A stretch of 31,946 nt of DNA, taken from contig VSNY01000029.1 of the NCBI GenBank assembly GCA_009774535.1, positions 1 to 31,946 on the forward strand, read 5' to 3'. Below are positions 31,120 to 31,946 of this stretch, in pieces. The position numbers and the translations under genes are program-made. The DNA is from Lachnospiraceae bacterium (GTDB taxonomy: Bacteria > Bacillota > Clostridia > Lachnospirales > Lachnospiraceae). How positions within the stretch are numbered: position 1 is the stretch's first letter; each line of letters opens with the position of its first letter. The notes below the pieces were generated by a model, which searched no databases, had not been told where the DNA came from, and saw only the letters and a list, made by a program, of their open reading frames with translations.

Positions 31120-31170
31120 CAGCTGCTGACAGTTCCTGTAACCGTAGCTATTTCTATAACGGAACTGCCG
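31120..31170. repeat. Inverted repeat in the leader of the TetR gene
   Basis: CAGTTCC (31130-31136) pairs with GGAACTG (31161-31167), with an inner CCGTA/TAACGG complement. The left flank CAGCTGCTGACAGTTCC resembles the minE-rodA element, and the inner TTCTATAACGG matches the stretch near 7098-7108. It is the fullest copy of the dispersed repeat family seen here. Confidence 0.55.
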
Positions 31171-31203
31171 GAAAAATAACATCTATCAGGAAGGCGGAAA
31201 ACT

Positions 31204-31818
31204 ATGCCAGATATTTCAAAATATGATCAGATCCTGGACGCGCTTCAGACGCTGATGGTCAGTAAGAATATGCAGACGATCACTGTCAGTGAGATCGCCC
31301 AGATGGCCGGAATCGGCAAAGGGAGCATTTACTATTACTTTTCTTCCAAGGAAGCGGTTCTGGAAGCATTGATCGAGCGCAATTATAAAAAACCTCTGAA
31401 AACAGCGAAAGATCTTGCCAAACGTACAGATATCCCGCCGTTTACGCGTATGGCTATGATCCTGCAGGCATGCCGCAATTCTTCCATTGAATATCAGAGA
31501 CAGGATGCGGAGCCGCCTTCAATCGGCGCAAAGGAACAGGCTTATCTGCACCACAAATATCTGAATTATCTGATCTGTGAATTAAAGCCAGAACTGACGG
31601 CGATTATTGAACAAGGGATCTTATCCGGAGAGATCCATTTTGATTATCCGGCGGCACTGGCGGAAATTGTGCTGATTGTGCTGACGGTGAAGATGGGGAA
31701 TTCGCTGCTGCCTTCTTCGCAGGAAAATATTGAAGAGACGATGCGGGCGCTGATTTCGCTGCTGGAGAGAGGGACGGAGAATCCGGAAGGGTCATTGAAT
31801 TTTCTTTTGGCGTTGTAG
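31204..31818 (+). CDS. TetR/AcrR-family transcriptional regulator
   Basis: A 204-residue one-component repressor-type protein. The N-terminal TetR DNA-binding domain covers about residues 6-52, with the helix-turn-helix in TVSEIAQMAGIGKGSIYYYFSSKEAVL. The C-terminal helical part would bind a small ligand, probably hydrophobic, and dimerise. The ATG at 31204 follows GGAAGGCGG. It is transcribed away from the SCP2-ligase operon, whose promoter holds two 16-bp palindromes suited to a TetR dimer, so local regulation is the leading inference. The gene's own promoter at 31044 does not overlap those sites, so autoregulation is uncertain. Downstream there is no visible terminator. Confidence 0.93.
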   Translation: MPDISKYDQILDALQTLMVSKNMQTITVSEIAQMAGIGKGSIYYYFSSKEAVLEALIERNYKKPLKTAKDLAKRTDIPPFTRMAMILQACRNSSIEYQRQDAEPPSIGAKEQAYLHHKYLNYLICELKPELTAIIEQGILSGEIHFDYPAALAEIVLIVLTVKMGNSLLPSSQENIEETMRALISLLERGTENPEGSLNFLLAL

Positions 31819-31946
31819 GGTGTGTTTTTGTGAGACTCCGGACGATACTGCGGGTGGCGGGCGGGGACTTGGCTGGAAGATCCACCCTGGGCGGACTGGG
31901 GCAACGCTGCGGTGAACGAATCGCTAACTGCGACTAAGACAGTCGG
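31819..31946. other. GC-rich tail, unassigned
   Basis: These 128 bases after the TetR stop are clearly richer in G and C than the other intergenic regions. No start codon with a ribosome binding site is seen, and no tRNA or terminator can be drawn. One minus-strand frame stays open to the window edge, but its residue composition (Ser/Pro/Gln rich) does not look like a real protein. It may be the edge of another element. Confidence 0.4.

Noticed and set aside
31644..31904. Minus-strand open frame running to the window edge across the TetR 3' end
   Set aside because: It is antisense to a well-supported TetR gene, has no ribosome binding site or real start, and its Ser/Pro/Gln-rich translation shows no family features. 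The GC-rich stretch explains the lack of stops.
1..31946. CRISPR array or insertion sequence
   Set aside because: No regularly spaced direct repeats, cas-like genes or transposases are present; the repeats seen are short, inverted and dispersed.

Overview
The window reads as a chromosomal segment of a low-to-medium-GC Gram-positive anaerobe of the class Clostridia, most likely family Lachnospiraceae. This is inferred from gene order (hlyD-like/yggS/sepF/ylmH/lspA/rluD and radC/mreBCD/pbp2/minCDE/rodA/mgsA), strong AGGAGG ribosome binding sites, a very long PBP2, a divergent MreB and the presence of MinE. No species call is possible from the sequence alone.

Layout. (1) 1-1961, plus strand: a promoter and hairpin leader, then a TtcA-type tRNA thiolase overlapping a XerS-like tyrosine recombinase. 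(2) 1945-6969, minus strand: a tight division/envelope operon read hlyD-like, yggS, sepF, ylmH, lspA, rluD. Its last stop codon overlaps the recombinase stop on the opposite strand. (3) 7139-7882: a small DUF378 membrane protein gene with a terminator, then an orphan P-loop protein with its own promoter. (4) 8055-25740, minus strand: fifteen co-directional core genes, read mutS, mutL, miaA, ynbB-like, radC, mreB, mreC, mreD, pbp2, minC, minD, minE, rodA, mgsA-like, dacA-like. They cover mismatch repair, tRNA modification, rod-shape elongation and division-site placement. (5) 26052-26123: a single tRNA-Glu(CTC) gene with promoter and terminator. (6) 26338-30881, minus strand: a five-gene operon read SCP2-like protein, alpha/beta hydrolase, stand-alone condensation domain, stand-alone acyl/peptidyl carrier protein, AMP-forming ligase. 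(7) 31204-31818: a divergent TetR-family regulator. The last ~130 bases are GC-rich and unassigned.

The most interesting part is region 6. It is a dissociated, NRPS-like activation/carrier/condensation set with a hydrolase and a lipid-binding protein. It sits behind a promoter flanked by two related 16-bp palindromes that look like operators for the divergent TetR protein. It may make or edit an acylated small molecule, but the product is unknown. Other points are a methylglyoxal synthase homologue whose catalytic Asp is replaced by Ala, a family of short inverted repeats (AACAGTTC/GAACTGTT type) in several intergenic regions and leaders, and the absence of divIVA between ylmH and lspA alongside a complete minCDE set.
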